DNA of 64,000 nucleotides from CAZQFV01 sp964592645 (GCA_964592645.1 CAZQFV010000017.1:21971-85970); one strand, 5' to 3'; shown: positions 16,785 through 26,355, counted from the first letter of the stretch. The notes: generated by a model from the letters alone, not told the origin. Numbers and translations: made by a program.

Positions 16785-17395
16785 AAGACCTGATCGTTCT
16801 CGCGGCCGATAAGAACATCGAGTACGCCGTCCGCGGTCTGCTGGAACGCTCCGCCGACCTGGGGATTCACCCGCCCGAGTCCGAAGTGATCGTTCACCCC
16901 CGACGGGACCCCGGCTGTTTCAATGAGGCGCCCGACTTCCTGCGGCCATGGACGCGCCAGTTTCGGCACACGCTTGTCTTGTTCGATTACGCCGGCTGCG
17001 GATGTGAGCACAGGCTGGAGGCGGACACCGTTGCTGATGACCTGCTAGGGCGACTGGCCCGCAACGGCTGGGATAACCGGGGGGAGGTAGTTGTCCTGAA
17101 TCCGGAACTCGAAGCCTGGGTATGGAGTAGCCGGCCCTATGTGGACGTCTGTCTGGGCTGGGCCGGCCGGCAACCCCCGTTACGGGAATGGCTGGCCCAA
17201 AGCGGATTCTGGCCACCCAATGCGCCCAAGCCTCCCGATCCCAAGGGCGCCATGGAGGCCGCCCTGCGCCAGGTGCGGAAGCCGCGCTCCTCGGCCATCT
17301 ACCTGAACCTGGCCCGGCAGGCGACCTTGGGCGGCCACACCGAACGCGGCTTTGTGCGCTTCGCACAGGCTTTGCAAAGGTGGTTCCCCCGATGA
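16781..17395 (+). CDS. Toprim-like (DUF4276/RloB-style) partner of the first ATPase
   Basis: A 204-residue protein starting at MKDLIVLAADKNIEYAV, an N-terminal strand and acidic helix typical of the Toprim fold. LVLFDYAGCGCEH supplies an Asp on the next strand, and NPELEAWVW gives the ExW block that is conserved in DUF4276, RloB and related partners of AAA_21 ATPases. Coupling by ATGA to the ATPase upstream and by ATGA to the methyltransferase downstream shows it is an integral operon gene. A metal-dependent nuclease role is inferred from fold; the DxD is not fully canonical (a single Asp is clear), so activity is uncertain. Confidence 0.65.
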   Translation: MKDLIVLAADKNIEYAVRGLLERSADLGIHPPESEVIVHPRRDPGCFNEAPDFLRPWTRQFRHTLVLFDYAGCGCEHRLEADTVADDLLGRLARNGWDNRGEVVVLNPELEAWVWSSRPYVDVCLGWAGRQPPLREWLAQSGFWPPNAPKPPDPKGAMEAALRQVRKPRSSAIYLNLARQATLGGHTERGFVRFAQALQRWFPR

Positions 17396-20124
17396 CCTAT
17401 CGTCTCATCGAGCAAGCCTTTCCACTCAAAAAGGTCTCGGCCGACTCCAAGCATGAGAAGAACGTCCGCCACGGCCACATCTCCACGCTGCACATCTGGC
17501 CGGCCCGCCGGCCGTTGGCCGCCTGCCGCGCCGCGCTCATCGCCGCGCTGCTGCCCGACCCCGGCGACGAGGCCGGCCGGGCCGAGCTGTGCCGCAAGAT
17601 CGGGCGCATCACCCGCTGGGGCACGGAGGACGGGCCGGAACTGGAGTTCTTCCGCCGCGAGATCCGCCGGGCCTACGGCGGGCGCGCCCCGCGCGTGCTG
17701 GACCCCTTTGCCGGCGGCGGGGCCATCCCCCTGGAGGCCATGCGCCTGGGCTGCGAGGTGGTGGCCAACGACTATAACCCGGTGGCGTGGTTCATCCTGA
17801 AGTGTACGCTCGAGTTCCCCCAAAGGCTGGCGGGGAAGAAGTGGCCGTTGCCCGAATCACAGGGGCCGGGGACAAGGGACAACGGACAAGGGGGGCCGAC
17901 CCAGATGAGGTTTGGGGATGCGGGCGCCGCCGAGGGCGACCTGGCCGCCCACGTGCGCTACTGGGGCCACTGGGTGCTGGAGCACGCCCGGAAGGAGCTG
18001 GCCCCCTACTATCCCACGGTGGACGGCCGGCCCACCGTGGCCTACCTCTGGGCGCGCACCGTCCCCTGCCCCGACCCGGCCTGCGGGGCCGAGGTGCCGC
18101 TGCTGAAGACGCTGTGGTTGTGCAAGAAGGAGGGCAAGCGCCGGGCGCTGCGCCTGGTGCCCGACCCGGCACACCATCGCGTCGGTTTCGAGGTCTGGAC
18201 CCCCGGCCCCAAGGACGAGGTGCCCGCAGGCACGATGGCCGGGGCCAAGTGCCGCTGCCCGGTCTGCGGCACGGCGATTACCACCGACTACATCAAGCAG
18301 CGCGGGCACGAGGGCCAACTGGGGGCGCGGATGACGGCCGTGGTGGTGGAGACCGGGCGAGGCAAGGAGTACCGCCTGCCGACGGCAGAGGAAGAGCAGG
18401 CCGCCCGGCGCGCGGCCGAGGCGCTCCCCTCCGCCGCGGCGCAGATTCCCTACGGCCTGCCGGCGGAGCCGCTGCCCGAGAGTGGGACATCCGGCGCCGG
18501 ACGCGCATTCACGATCCCCCTCTACGGCTTCCGCACCTGGGCCGACCTCTTCACCCCGCGGCAGTTGCTGGCGCTGGGCACCTTTGTCCGTTGGACCCGC
18601 CTGGCGCGGGAGGAGATGCGCCGGCTGGGGTATCCCGAGGAAAAGGTGGAAGCAGTGGAGGCATACCTGGCCAGTATCGGAGACAAGTGTGCGGACTACG
18701 GCTCATCTCTCGCCAGGTGGGAAAATGGTGGTGAGTTCATTGCTCCTACATTTCAACGTTTTGCTCTAGCCATGCTGTGGGATTTCGCCGAAACAAACCC
18801 GTTGCGTTCCGTATCTGGCTCGTTTGAGAATCACCTTGACTGGACAGTGCGCTACATAGAACATGCCCTTGCGGCTACGGAGAGAGGTGGAAACCTTACC
18901 ATCGCGCAGCAATCGGCGACCCAATCTCTTGATTGCCTTGCGGATGCGGTCGTCACCGATCCACCCTACTACGACGCCATCCCCTATGCCGACCTTTCGG
19001 ACTTTTTCTACGTCTGGCTGCGCCGCGCCGTCGGCGACCGGTATCCGGAGAACTTTGCCACACCCACCACGTGTAAGGCCGATGAGTTGGTGCAACAGCA
19101 CAAGGACGGCCGGGCAGGGCGCAAGGGCAAAGAGGAATACGAGGCGGGCATGGCCGAGGCATTCCGCCGCGTCTGGGAATCGTTGGCGCCCGACGGGCGC
19201 ATGGTCGTCGTCTTTGCCCACAAGGACCCCGAGGCCTGGGAGACGCTGGTCACGGCCATGGTCGGGGCCGGGTTCACCGTGACCGCTTCCTGGCCTATTG
19301 ACACAGAACGAGGAAGCAGGGTGCGAGCACATGGCAGTGCCGCTCTGGCCTCCTCCATCTGGATGGTCTGCCGCAAGCGGCCCGAGGGGGCCGGGGTGGG
19401 CCGCTACGCCGCGGTGCGCAAGGCCATGCAGGAGCGCATCACCGAGCGGCTGCGCTACTTCTGGGACGCCGGCATCGGCGGGGCCGACTTTGTCTGGGCG
19501 GCGGTGGGGCCGGCGCTGGAGTCGTACTCGGCCTACGACGAGGTGCGCCGGTTGGACGGCACGCCCTTTACCGTGGGCGAGTTCCTGCGCGAGGTGCGCC
19601 GGCTGGTGGCCGATTTCGCCCTGGGGCGCATCCTGAGAGGGCACTCCACCGAGGGCCTGGACGAGTGGACGCGCTACTACCTGATCCACCGCAGCACCTT
19701 TGGGCTGGAAGCGGCCCCGGTGGGCGAGTGCATCCTGCTTTCGCAGGGCTACGGCCTGGACCTGAACGAGCTGCGCGGGCCGCGGGGCTTTCTCGTCAGA
19801 GCGGTCGGCAGCGACCTGCGGCTGGCCGCCTGGGAAGAACGTGTCCGGGATGATTTGGGCGAACCCCATCCTAGTGGCGGCCTGCCGCTGGTGGATGTCC
19901 TGCACCGGCTGATGCGGCTGTGGGAGGGCGGGCAGTTGGACGCCCTCAACACCTACGCGGCCGGCAAGGGCCTGCCGCAGAACGATCTCTTCTGGGCCGT
20001 GGCCCAGGCCGTGCTGGAGATGGCCGGGGTTAGGAGCAAGGAGCGGACGCTGCTGGAGGCGGTGGTGGCATGGGGGCGGGGTGGCCGAGTCCATGAGGTT
20101 GTCCAACTGGAGTTGCCCGGTTAA
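17392..20124 (+). CDS. DUF1156-type adenine-specific DNA methyltransferase (defence)
   Basis: A 910-residue protein. The N-terminal DUF1156 block is SADSKHEKNVRHGHISTLHIW and WPARRPLAACRA. SAM-binding motif I is DPFAGGGAIPLEAMRLGCEV (about 104-123), and the catalytic motif is VTDPPYYDAIPYADLSDFFY (about 522-541), an N6-adenine/N4-cytosine type. Two zinc-binding pairs lie between them (CPDPAC near 226, CRCPVC near 286). The ATG overlaps the upstream stop (ATGA). Bases 18650-18960 are clearly lower in GC than their flanks, and a purine-rich low-complexity insert lies at about 17860-17900; both suggest mosaic evolution. It would mark host DNA so that the operon can tell self from non-self. Confidence 0.9.
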   Translation: MTYRLIEQAFPLKKVSADSKHEKNVRHGHISTLHIWPARRPLAACRAALIAALLPDPGDEAGRAELCRKIGRITRWGTEDGPELEFFRREIRRAYGGRAPRVLDPFAGGGAIPLEAMRLGCEVVANDYNPVAWFILKCTLEFPQRLAGKKWPLPESQGPGTRDNGQGGPTQMRFGDAGAAEGDLAAHVRYWGHWVLEHARKELAPYYPTVDGRPTVAYLWARTVPCPDPACGAEVPLLKTLWLCKKEGKRRALRLVPDPAHHRVGFEVWTPGPKDEVPAGTMAGAKCRCPVCGTAITTDYIKQRGHEGQLGARMTAVVVETGRGKEYRLPTAEEEQAARRAAEALPSAAAQIPYGLPAEPLPESGTSGAGRAFTIPLYGFRTWADLFTPRQLLALGTFVRWTRLAREEMRRLGYPEEKVEAVEAYLASIGDKCADYGSSLARWENGGEFIAPTFQRFALAMLWDFAETNPLRSVSGSFENHLDWTVRYIEHALAATERGGNLTIAQQSATQSLDCLADAVVTDPPYYDAIPYADLSDFFYVWLRRAVGDRYPENFATPTTCKADELVQQHKDGRAGRKGKEEYEAGMAEAFRRVWESLAPDGRMVVVFAHKDPEAWETLVTAMVGAGFTVTASWPIDTERGSRVRAHGSAALASSIWMVCRKRPEGAGVGRYAAVRKAMQERITERLRYFWDAGIGGADFVWAAVGPALESYSAYDEVRRLDGTPFTVGEFLREVRRLVADFALGRILRGHSTEGLDEWTRYYLIHRSTFGLEAAPVGECILLSQGYGLDLNELRGPRGFLVRAVGSDLRLAAWEERVRDDLGEPHPSGGLPLVDVLHRLMRLWEGGQLDALNTYAAGKGLPQNDLFWAVAQAVLEMAGVRSKERTLLEAVVAWGRGGRVHEVVQLELPG

Positions 20125-20133
20125 GGAGGACCT

Positions 20134-21318
20134 ATGATTACCGAGGTGCAGATCAAGAACTACCGCAGTCTGGCCCAAGTAGTTGTTAACCTCGAACGGC
20201 TTACGATCCTCGTCGGCCCCAACGGGGCAGGCAAGAGCAACTTTGTGGACGCACTGCGCTTTGTTGCCGACGCGCTCAGCACGACGCTGGAACTTGCCCT
20301 CAAGCAACGCGGCGGTATCAACGCCGTCCGGCGGCGCTCCAAGGGACATCCCACCCACTTTGGCCTGCGTGTCCGCATGGACTGGGGGCGAGGGGACGGA
20401 GCCGTGTACTCGTTCAAGATCTCGGCATTGCCGCGGGGCGATTTCGCCGTGAGCCAAGAGATGGGACATATCTGGGGGCCCAAGGCAGTTCCGGCCCACC
20501 AGTTTTCGGTCAGAGATGGCGTGCTGACGACAAACATAAAGGGTTTGCGGCCCAAGATCGAAAGAGATCGCCTGGCCTTGACCGTTCTGTCCGCTACCGA
20601 GGAGGTGCGCCCTCTCTATGACTCGCTTACTCAGATGCGTTTCTACTCGCTGGTGCCTGACCGCATCCGCGAGCTACAGGAACCCGATCCTGGGCAGGCG
20701 CTGAAGCGCGACGGAAGCAATGCCGCAGCCGTCCTGCGGGAGATCAGGAAGCACTCGCCGCAGGACTATGAGCGTGTCTGTCGTCTGCTGAGCAAGGTCG
20801 TTCCAGGCACGACCGGCGCGGAATACCTGTCTGCGGGACCAAAAGAAACGTTGCAGTTTCGACAAGACGTGGGCGACGCCAACCCGTGGTCGTTTGAGGC
20901 CCTCAATATGTCCGATGGGACGTTGCGCGTTCTTGGCGTCCTGCTGGCTGTCTATCAGACGCCTACTCCCCCCTTCATTGCCATTGAGGAACCCGAATCC
21001 ACCATCCATCCGGCGGCCGCAGAGGTTTTGGTGAACATATTTTCTGAGGCTTGCACCCGCTCGCAGATATTGATTACAACCCATAGCCCGGACATCCTCG
21101 ACAGCAGAGAACTCCAGGACAATCAGATACGGGCCGTGGAGTACCAAAATGGAAGGACAACGATCAGCCCCCTAGGGCCGGTGTCACGGGAAGCCATCCG
21201 AAAGAATCTCTACACGCCCGGCGAGCTGCTCCGCATGGGCGAACTGGAGCCGGACCGTGAGGTCGGCGCGCGGTTGGGTCAGCAGCTATCCTTGTTTGGC
21301 TGGAAGGTGAAACCATGA
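20134..21318 (+). CDS. AAA family ATPase (AAA_21/RecF-like), second pair
   Basis: A 394-residue ATPase: MITEVQIKNYRSLAQ is the N-terminal strand of RecF/AAA_21 proteins, Walker A is GPNGAGKSN (28-36), and the Walker B/signature region is IAIEEPESTIHPAAAEV (about 284), followed by ILITTHSPDILD. AGGAGG precedes the ATG. It overlaps its partner by ATGA. It is only distantly similar to the first-pair ATPase (different insert between the Walker motifs), so the two pairs are not a recent duplication. Its codon use is more AT-rich than the methyltransferase and DUF499 genes. Confidence 0.88.
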   Translation: MITEVQIKNYRSLAQVVVNLERLTILVGPNGAGKSNFVDALRFVADALSTTLELALKQRGGINAVRRRSKGHPTHFGLRVRMDWGRGDGAVYSFKISALPRGDFAVSQEMGHIWGPKAVPAHQFSVRDGVLTTNIKGLRPKIERDRLALTVLSATEEVRPLYDSLTQMRFYSLVPDRIRELQEPDPGQALKRDGSNAAAVLREIRKHSPQDYERVCRLLSKVVPGTTGAEYLSAGPKETLQFRQDVGDANPWSFEALNMSDGTLRVLGVLLAVYQTPTPPFIAIEEPESTIHPAAAEVLVNIFSEACTRSQILITTHSPDILDSRELQDNQIRAVEYQNGRTTISPLGPVSREAIRKNLYTPGELLRMGELEPDREVGARLGQQLSLFGWKVKP

Positions 21319-21914
21319 ATCCGGTCATTGTCCCAATAGTGGAGGGCCAGGGCGAGGTTGAGGCCGTCCCCATCCTGCTTCGCCGAATCCTCCACTCCTG
21401 GGAAGCCTTCGCCTGCGACATCAGGCGGCCAATACGTGTCAAGCGCCAGCGAGTGGTCAAACCTGGCGAATTGGAGCGCGTACTTGAACTGGCTGCCATG
21501 CAGCCTGGATGCCGGGCTGTTCTGCTCTTGCTCGACGCGGAGGAAGACTGCCCGGCCATTCTAGGACCGGCCCTCCTTGAGCGGGCGCAAAAGGCAAGAC
21601 CTGACATTCCGTGCCGGGTTGTGCTGGCCAAAGCAAAGTATGAGTGCTGGTTTGTCGGCAGTATCGAATCGCTGCGAGGGCAGTGTGGGATTCGAGCCGA
21701 CGCAGCAGCACCGGACTCGCCCGAGGAAATGAAGGGGGCCAAGGCCTGGCTGACCCAACACATGGAGCATAGGCGAACCTACCAGGAAGTAGATGATCAG
21801 CCCCCGTTGACCGCGAGTTTCGACATAGAACTGGCTCAGCGGTCTTGCCCTTCTTTTGACAAGCTGCTACGCGATCTTCGGGACCTGCAGACCCTGCTGT
21901 CTGAGGAGCAATGA
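21315..21914 (+). CDS. DUF4276 family protein (Toprim-like), second pair
   Basis: A 199-residue protein that begins MNPVIVPIVEGQGEVEAVPILLRR, the textbook Toprim start with a catalytic-type Glu (about residue 10-15), followed by AVLLLLDAEEDCPA (acidic DxEED motif near 75) and AKAKYECWFVGSIESL, the ExW block of DUF4276. This set is more canonical than in the first-pair partner. Toprim proteins of this kind are predicted metal-dependent nucleases regulated by their cognate ATPase, as in PARIS- and AbiL-like systems. It is coupled to the ATPase by ATGA. Confidence 0.85.
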   Translation: MNPVIVPIVEGQGEVEAVPILLRRILHSWEAFACDIRRPIRVKRQRVVKPGELERVLELAAMQPGCRAVLLLLDAEEDCPAILGPALLERAQKARPDIPCRVVLAKAKYECWFVGSIESLRGQCGIRADAAAPDSPEEMKGAKAWLTQHMEHRRTYQEVDDQPPLTASFDIELAQRSCPSFDKLLRDLRDLQTLLSEEQ

Positions 21915-21915
21915 G

Positions 21916-24900
21916 ATGTCCGTATTCATGTGGCACCACCTCTGTACCCTCCGCGACGACGTTCGCGCCGGCCGGCTCACCCTGGACGAGTTCGCCGCCG
22001 ACCTGAACGGCGTGCGCACCGGCGAATCGCCGCCCGTCTACCGCGAAGCGACGATGTTCTTCTCGCGCACCTACCCGACCTACCGCATGAAACAACTGGT
22101 GCGCGATGTCCTCCTGCGGCTGGCCGGCCGGGGAGGCAAACCCGTGCAGCAGCTCCAGGTGGCCTACGGCGGCGGCAAGACGCACACCCTGATCACCCTG
22201 CTGCACCTGGCCGAGCAGGGGCCGGGTCTGGCCGACCACCCGACGGTGCAAGAGTTCTTCACCTTTGCCGGCCTGCCCCATCCACCCCGCGCCCGCGTGG
22301 CCCTGCTTCCCCTGGACAAGTTCGACGTCAAGGAAGGGCTGGAAGTCTGCGGCCCCGCCGGGCAACCCCGCCGCGTGCGCACCCTCTGGGGCGCCCTGGC
22401 CCATCAACTGGCCGGGGACGCCGGCTACGCCCGGCTGAAAAGCCACGACGAGGAGTTCACCGTCCCGGCCGAGCCGCTGCTGGTGGACCTGCTGCGCGCG
22501 CCGTTGCACGAGGGCCTGGGCGCGCTGGTGCTGGTGGACGAGGCCGTCTGGTACTACCGCAACCTGGTGCTGGCCAACCCCCGCGCCTTTGGCGCGCTCA
22601 AGGATTTCTACCAGGTGCTCACCCAGGCTGTGGCCAAGGTCGAACATGCCGCATTGGTGGCCGCGCTCGTCGCTTCCAAGGTTGAGGCCAACGACCATAC
22701 GGGCATCCAGTGCCTCGGCGCGCTGGAGGACATCTTTGGCCGCATCGCCGAACCGGTGGAGCCGGTGACGCGCGAGGACGTGGCCGAGGTGCTGCGGCGC
22801 CGCCTGTTCGAGAGTGTCGCGGGCGAGGCCGAACGCCGGCCGGTGGTCGATGCGGTGATGGCCGCGATGCAGCGACTGCCGCTGCGCGACGCCCAGCGCG
22901 ACCAGGCGGCCTACCACCGGATGATGGAAAGCTACCCCTTTCACCCCGACCTGGTCGAGGTGCTCTACCAGAAGTGGACCCAGTATGACGGCTTTCAGCG
23001 CACCCGCGGCGCCCTGCGCCTGCTCGCCTATGCCCTGCGCGAGACGGCCGGCCACGACCCCTCGCCGCTGATCGGCCCCTGGGCGCTGCTCAACCCGGAG
23101 GGTCCCTCTCTCTCTCCGGCCCTGAACGAGCTGGTGCCCATCTGCCAGGAGCGCGAAAAATGGGGGCCCATCCTCACGGGCGAGCTGGCCAAGGCCCGCG
23201 AGGTTCAGGCCGGCCTGCCCACGCTGCCGCACCGGGAGATGGAGCAGGCGGTCGTCGCCACCTTCCTGCACTCGCACCCGCCGGGGCAGCGCGCGTCGCC
23301 TTCGGAGCTGCTGGCGCTGCTGGCCCACCCCGAGGGGGACCCGGCCGCGCTCGAGGAGGGGCTGCGCAAGTGGCGCGGTATCTCGTGGTTCCTGGTCGAG
23401 GACCCGCAGGTGTGGCGGCTGAGCACGCACCCCAATCTCAACCACATCCAGGCCCGGGCCCTGGAGTCATTGAACGAACCGGACGTCGAGGCCGAGCTGC
23501 GCAGGCGCATCGCCGCCGTCCCCGCGCTGCGCGAGGCCGACGCGGGCGTCGCGGTGCATATCCTGCCCAAATCCCCGGCCGATGTCCCGGACAACCTGGA
23601 ACTGCGCTACCTGGTGCTGGGACCGGAGTGCGCCGTCGAGCCGGGCAAGGCGTTGCCGGCCGAGGTCGAAGCCTACTTCGACCAGGTCACCGGCCCGCAG
23701 AACCCGCGTATCTACCGCAACAACGTCATTGCCCTGGTGCCGGAAGCGTCGCGGATGGCCGGCCTGCGCAACCGGGTGCGCGAGTACCTGGCCTGGGACC
23801 GCGTGGAGAACGTGGCCGAGTACCGCCAGGCGCTGACCGAGCAGCAGCGGCGCGAGTTGGTTCAGCGCAAGGGCGCCGTGGCCGGCAGCTTGCCCGAGTC
23901 GGCGGTAGCGGCATACAACCTGCTGGTGGCCGTCGACGAGAGCGGCAAGGTGGGCCTGTCGACGCTCCGCCACGCCGGCGCGACGGCCTTTGACCGCATC
24001 AAGGCAACGCTCGCGGAAGAGGAGCGTATCATCGTCAACACCGTGGACCCCGACCTGCTCCTGCCGGGGAGTTACCTGGACCTGTGGCGGGAGGGGGAAG
24101 AGAGCAAGCGCGTCCCCGACCTGATGGCCGCCTTTGGGCAGTTTCACCGCCTGCCGCGCCTGCTGCGCCCCGACGTGCTCTACGAATCGCTGCGGCGCGG
24201 CGTGCGCGAGGGCACGCTGGTCCTGCGGCTGGTCCGCGGCGATGGCTCCATGCGCACCTACTGGCGCACCCTCCCCGACGAGGACACCCTGCGCCGGCCC
24301 GACCTGGAGCTACAGTCATCCGGCCGGGCCACCTTGCACAATCTGGAGCCTGAGCTGTTGTCGCCGCAGAAGGTCGAGGCCCTCTGGCCGCTTCCGACGG
24401 GGCCCGCGACTTTGGAAGACTGGCGCGCTTGCTTTGACGGTGTGCGTCTCCCCCGCCTACGGGATGCCGGCGTCCTGGACGAAGCCCTGCGCGCCGCGGT
24501 TTGCCGGGGTTTGCTCATGGCCCGCCTGGGCCGGGCCTCCTACTTCCGCGAGGCCCTGCCGGAGGGGCAACTCGCGGGTACGCTGGAGTTGCTGGCCCCG
24601 CCGCGGCCCATTCGCGGCGCCGACCTGACCCCCCAGGCCATGCCGGAGGTTTGGGTGGGAGGACAGACCACCGCCCAGCGATTGATGGAAGCCATATCCG
24701 CGGAGCGCGGCTATCCCATACCCTGGACTCTCCTCCAGGACGGGATTGAGGATGCTTTGCGGCTGCACCTTCTGGCGCGTTCCGCGGATAGCGGCCCCTG
24801 GCCCTGTTCGCCGGGCGCGGCCGGCGAGGTCGTGTTCCGGGTAGTCGAGGAGATCCACCTGACCGTGGACACGATCATTGCCGCGCTGCCCTACGCCGAG

Positions 24901-25293
24901 AGTGAAACCCCAACGCTGCGCGCGCTGAAAGAGGCAGTCGAGATGCAGATTCTGGGCAAACCGGTTCCCGAGGACCAGTTCATCGGCGTCGTCCGGGAAG
25001 CCCTGAACCGGCGCGCGCTGCAGGCGGTTGACCTGCCCGTGCAGCAACTGACGCTCTCGACACGGGTCCGCCGCCCGCCGGTGGCCCTGGTCGCCGACGC
25101 CACGCTGAGCGCGGCCGAGGTGCAGCGGCTGGCCGAGATCGCCGCGCAGTTGCTCTCCATCGCGCCCGGGCTGGAGTTCACCTTCCGGGTTGTGCTGACG
25201 GCGGAAGGGGAGCCGCCTGACGAGCAGGTATCCGAAGGGCTCAACGACGCCCTGGAGAAGGTCAAGGCCGGCTGGCGGTTCTCCGGTTCATGA
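21916..25293 (+). CDS. DUF499 family ATPase (defence)
   Basis: An 1125-residue protein starting two bases after the DUF4276 stop. The N-terminus has LRDDVRAGRLTLDEFAADL and Walker A YGGGKTHTLITLLHL (about 85-99), the DUF499 hallmark; LVLVDEAVWYYRN (about 199) is the Walker B region. The remaining 800 residues are large helical arrays without other recognised catalytic motifs. DUF499 ATPases are fixed partners of DUF1156 methyltransferases and SNF2/DUF3883 helicases in the Hma-like and DISARM-related defence arrays. Last gene of the plus-strand operon; a convergent epimerase follows after about 100 bases. Confidence 0.88.
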   Translation: MSVFMWHHLCTLRDDVRAGRLTLDEFAADLNGVRTGESPPVYREATMFFSRTYPTYRMKQLVRDVLLRLAGRGGKPVQQLQVAYGGGKTHTLITLLHLAEQGPGLADHPTVQEFFTFAGLPHPPRARVALLPLDKFDVKEGLEVCGPAGQPRRVRTLWGALAHQLAGDAGYARLKSHDEEFTVPAEPLLVDLLRAPLHEGLGALVLVDEAVWYYRNLVLANPRAFGALKDFYQVLTQAVAKVEHAALVAALVASKVEANDHTGIQCLGALEDIFGRIAEPVEPVTREDVAEVLRRRLFESVAGEAERRPVVDAVMAAMQRLPLRDAQRDQAAYHRMMESYPFHPDLVEVLYQKWTQYDGFQRTRGALRLLAYALRETAGHDPSPLIGPWALLNPEGPSLSPALNELVPICQEREKWGPILTGELAKAREVQAGLPTLPHREMEQAVVATFLHSHPPGQRASPSELLALLAHPEGDPAALEEGLRKWRGISWFLVEDPQVWRLSTHPNLNHIQARALESLNEPDVEAELRRRIAAVPALREADAGVAVHILPKSPADVPDNLELRYLVLGPECAVEPGKALPAEVEAYFDQVTGPQNPRIYRNNVIALVPEASRMAGLRNRVREYLAWDRVENVAEYRQALTEQQRRELVQRKGAVAGSLPESAVAAYNLLVAVDESGKVGLSTLRHAGATAFDRIKATLAEEERIIVNTVDPDLLLPGSYLDLWREGEESKRVPDLMAAFGQFHRLPRLLRPDVLYESLRRGVREGTLVLRLVRGDGSMRTYWRTLPDEDTLRRPDLELQSSGRATLHNLEPELLSPQKVEALWPLPTGPATLEDWRACFDGVRLPRLRDAGVLDEALRAAVCRGLLMARLGRASYFREALPEGQLAGTLELLAPPRPIRGADLTPQAMPEVWVGGQTTAQRLMEAISAERGYPIPWTLLQDGIEDALRLHLLARSADSGPWPCSPGAAGEVVFRVVEEIHLTVDTIIAALPYAESETPTLRALKEAVEMQILGKPVPEDQFIGVVREALNRRALQAVDLPVQQLTLSTRVRRPPVALVADATLSAAEVQRLAEIAAQLLSIAPGLEFTFRVVLTAEGEPPDEQVSEGLNDALEKVKAGWRFSGS

Positions 25294-25395
25294 GCTGATG
25301 CCCACTATCGCTTCCGGCGAGTACAAACCACTGCGCATTATCCAGAAGGGTGAGCACGTCAGACGACAGGAGCGCAAGTACGGTTCGCTCCTCCC

Positions 25396-26355
25396 TCACC
25401 CCTGCCTGCTACGGATGTACGGCGATTGCCGGACGATGTACCGGCGTGCCAGGGGAGAGAGGAGCCGCAACATGGGTCGCTGCCAGCGCTTACGGAAGGC
25501 AAGCTGGGCCAGGTAATCGGAGAAAGTATACCGCTGGTATTGTAGCAGGCGCTGGCTCTCGCGTGTGTCCATCCAGCCACCACCCTGCCGGGCCACCGGG
25601 CTAAAGGCCTCTGCCGGCAACCGCCCCAGTCCCAACGCCTCCAGGGTACGATTGATCATCTCGCCGTAGTAGACCTGGCAGGCCGGCCCTCCACCGATCA
25701 TCCAGATCCGCCCCCAGGCCGCAGCGCAGGGCAGGCAGTTGGCAATGGCCAGGGCCGCGTCGCGAGGATGCAGGTATTCCTGGCGGGCATCCGGCGGCAG
25801 GTCGAAGATAACCGGATCCAACCGGCCGACCGGTTCCGGCGGCAGCACCGATCCGAAGCGCAAGATACACCAGGTCAGCCCGGAGGCGCGCACCATCTCC
25901 TCCACGGCGATCTTGTGCTCGTTATAGTGGTTCAGCGCCTGAAGGGGGCTTTCGGGTGTCAGCAACCCCGTCAGGCCACGGGTGTCGCCGTGAACCGAGT
26001 AACTGGAAGCGAAGAGGAGCCGGACGGGGTTTTTCTGCCCCTGCAGCGCGGCGATGAGGTGTTGCGACCCGTTCACGTTGGCGGCGCGGGCCAGGTCCGG
26101 CGACCGTTCGCTCTGCGGCGGCAACACAAAGGCCAGGTGTACCACGGCCTCTTGACCGTCCACCGCCCGGGCGACATCGTCCGGCCGGCGGATATCTCCC
26201 CAGAGCACCTCAACCGCGCCGCCGTACTGTGCCGCCGTGCGGCGGGTGGCCGGCGCGGGCCGGTCGAAGGCGCGGACGGTGTGCCCTTGCGCCAAGAGTT
26301 CGTGTAGGGTGGCCGTGCCGATGTTTCCAAACGCTCCGGTAACGAGCACCCGCAT
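25396..26355 (-). CDS. NAD-dependent epimerase/dehydratase (extended SDR)
   Basis: A 319-residue protein that starts MRVLVTGAFGNIGTAT, the TGxxGxxG Rossmann motif of extended short-chain dehydrogenases. SSYSVHGD provides the Ser strand and YNEHK the catalytic Tyr-x-x-x-Lys. ATG 26355 lies after AAGGAG; the open frame continues upstream without similarity. Substrate is probably a nucleotide sugar or a related hydroxyl compound, but the C-terminal domain does not allow a closer assignment. It is 34 bases downstream of the chemotaxis-receptor gene. Confidence 0.85.
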   Translation of the reverse strand: MRVLVTGAFGNIGTATLHELLAQGHTVRAFDRPAPATRRTAAQYGGAVEVLWGDIRRPDDVARAVDGQEAVVHLAFVLPPQSERSPDLARAANVNGSQHLIAALQGQKNPVRLLFASSYSVHGDTRGLTGLLTPESPLQALNHYNEHKIAVEEMVRASGLTWCILRFGSVLPPEPVGRLDPVIFDLPPDARQEYLHPRDAALAIANCLPCAAAWGRIWMIGGGPACQVYYGEMINRTLEALGLGRLPAEAFSPVARQGGGWMDTRESQRLLQYQRYTFSDYLAQLAFRKRWQRPMLRLLSPLARRYIVRQSPYIRSRQG

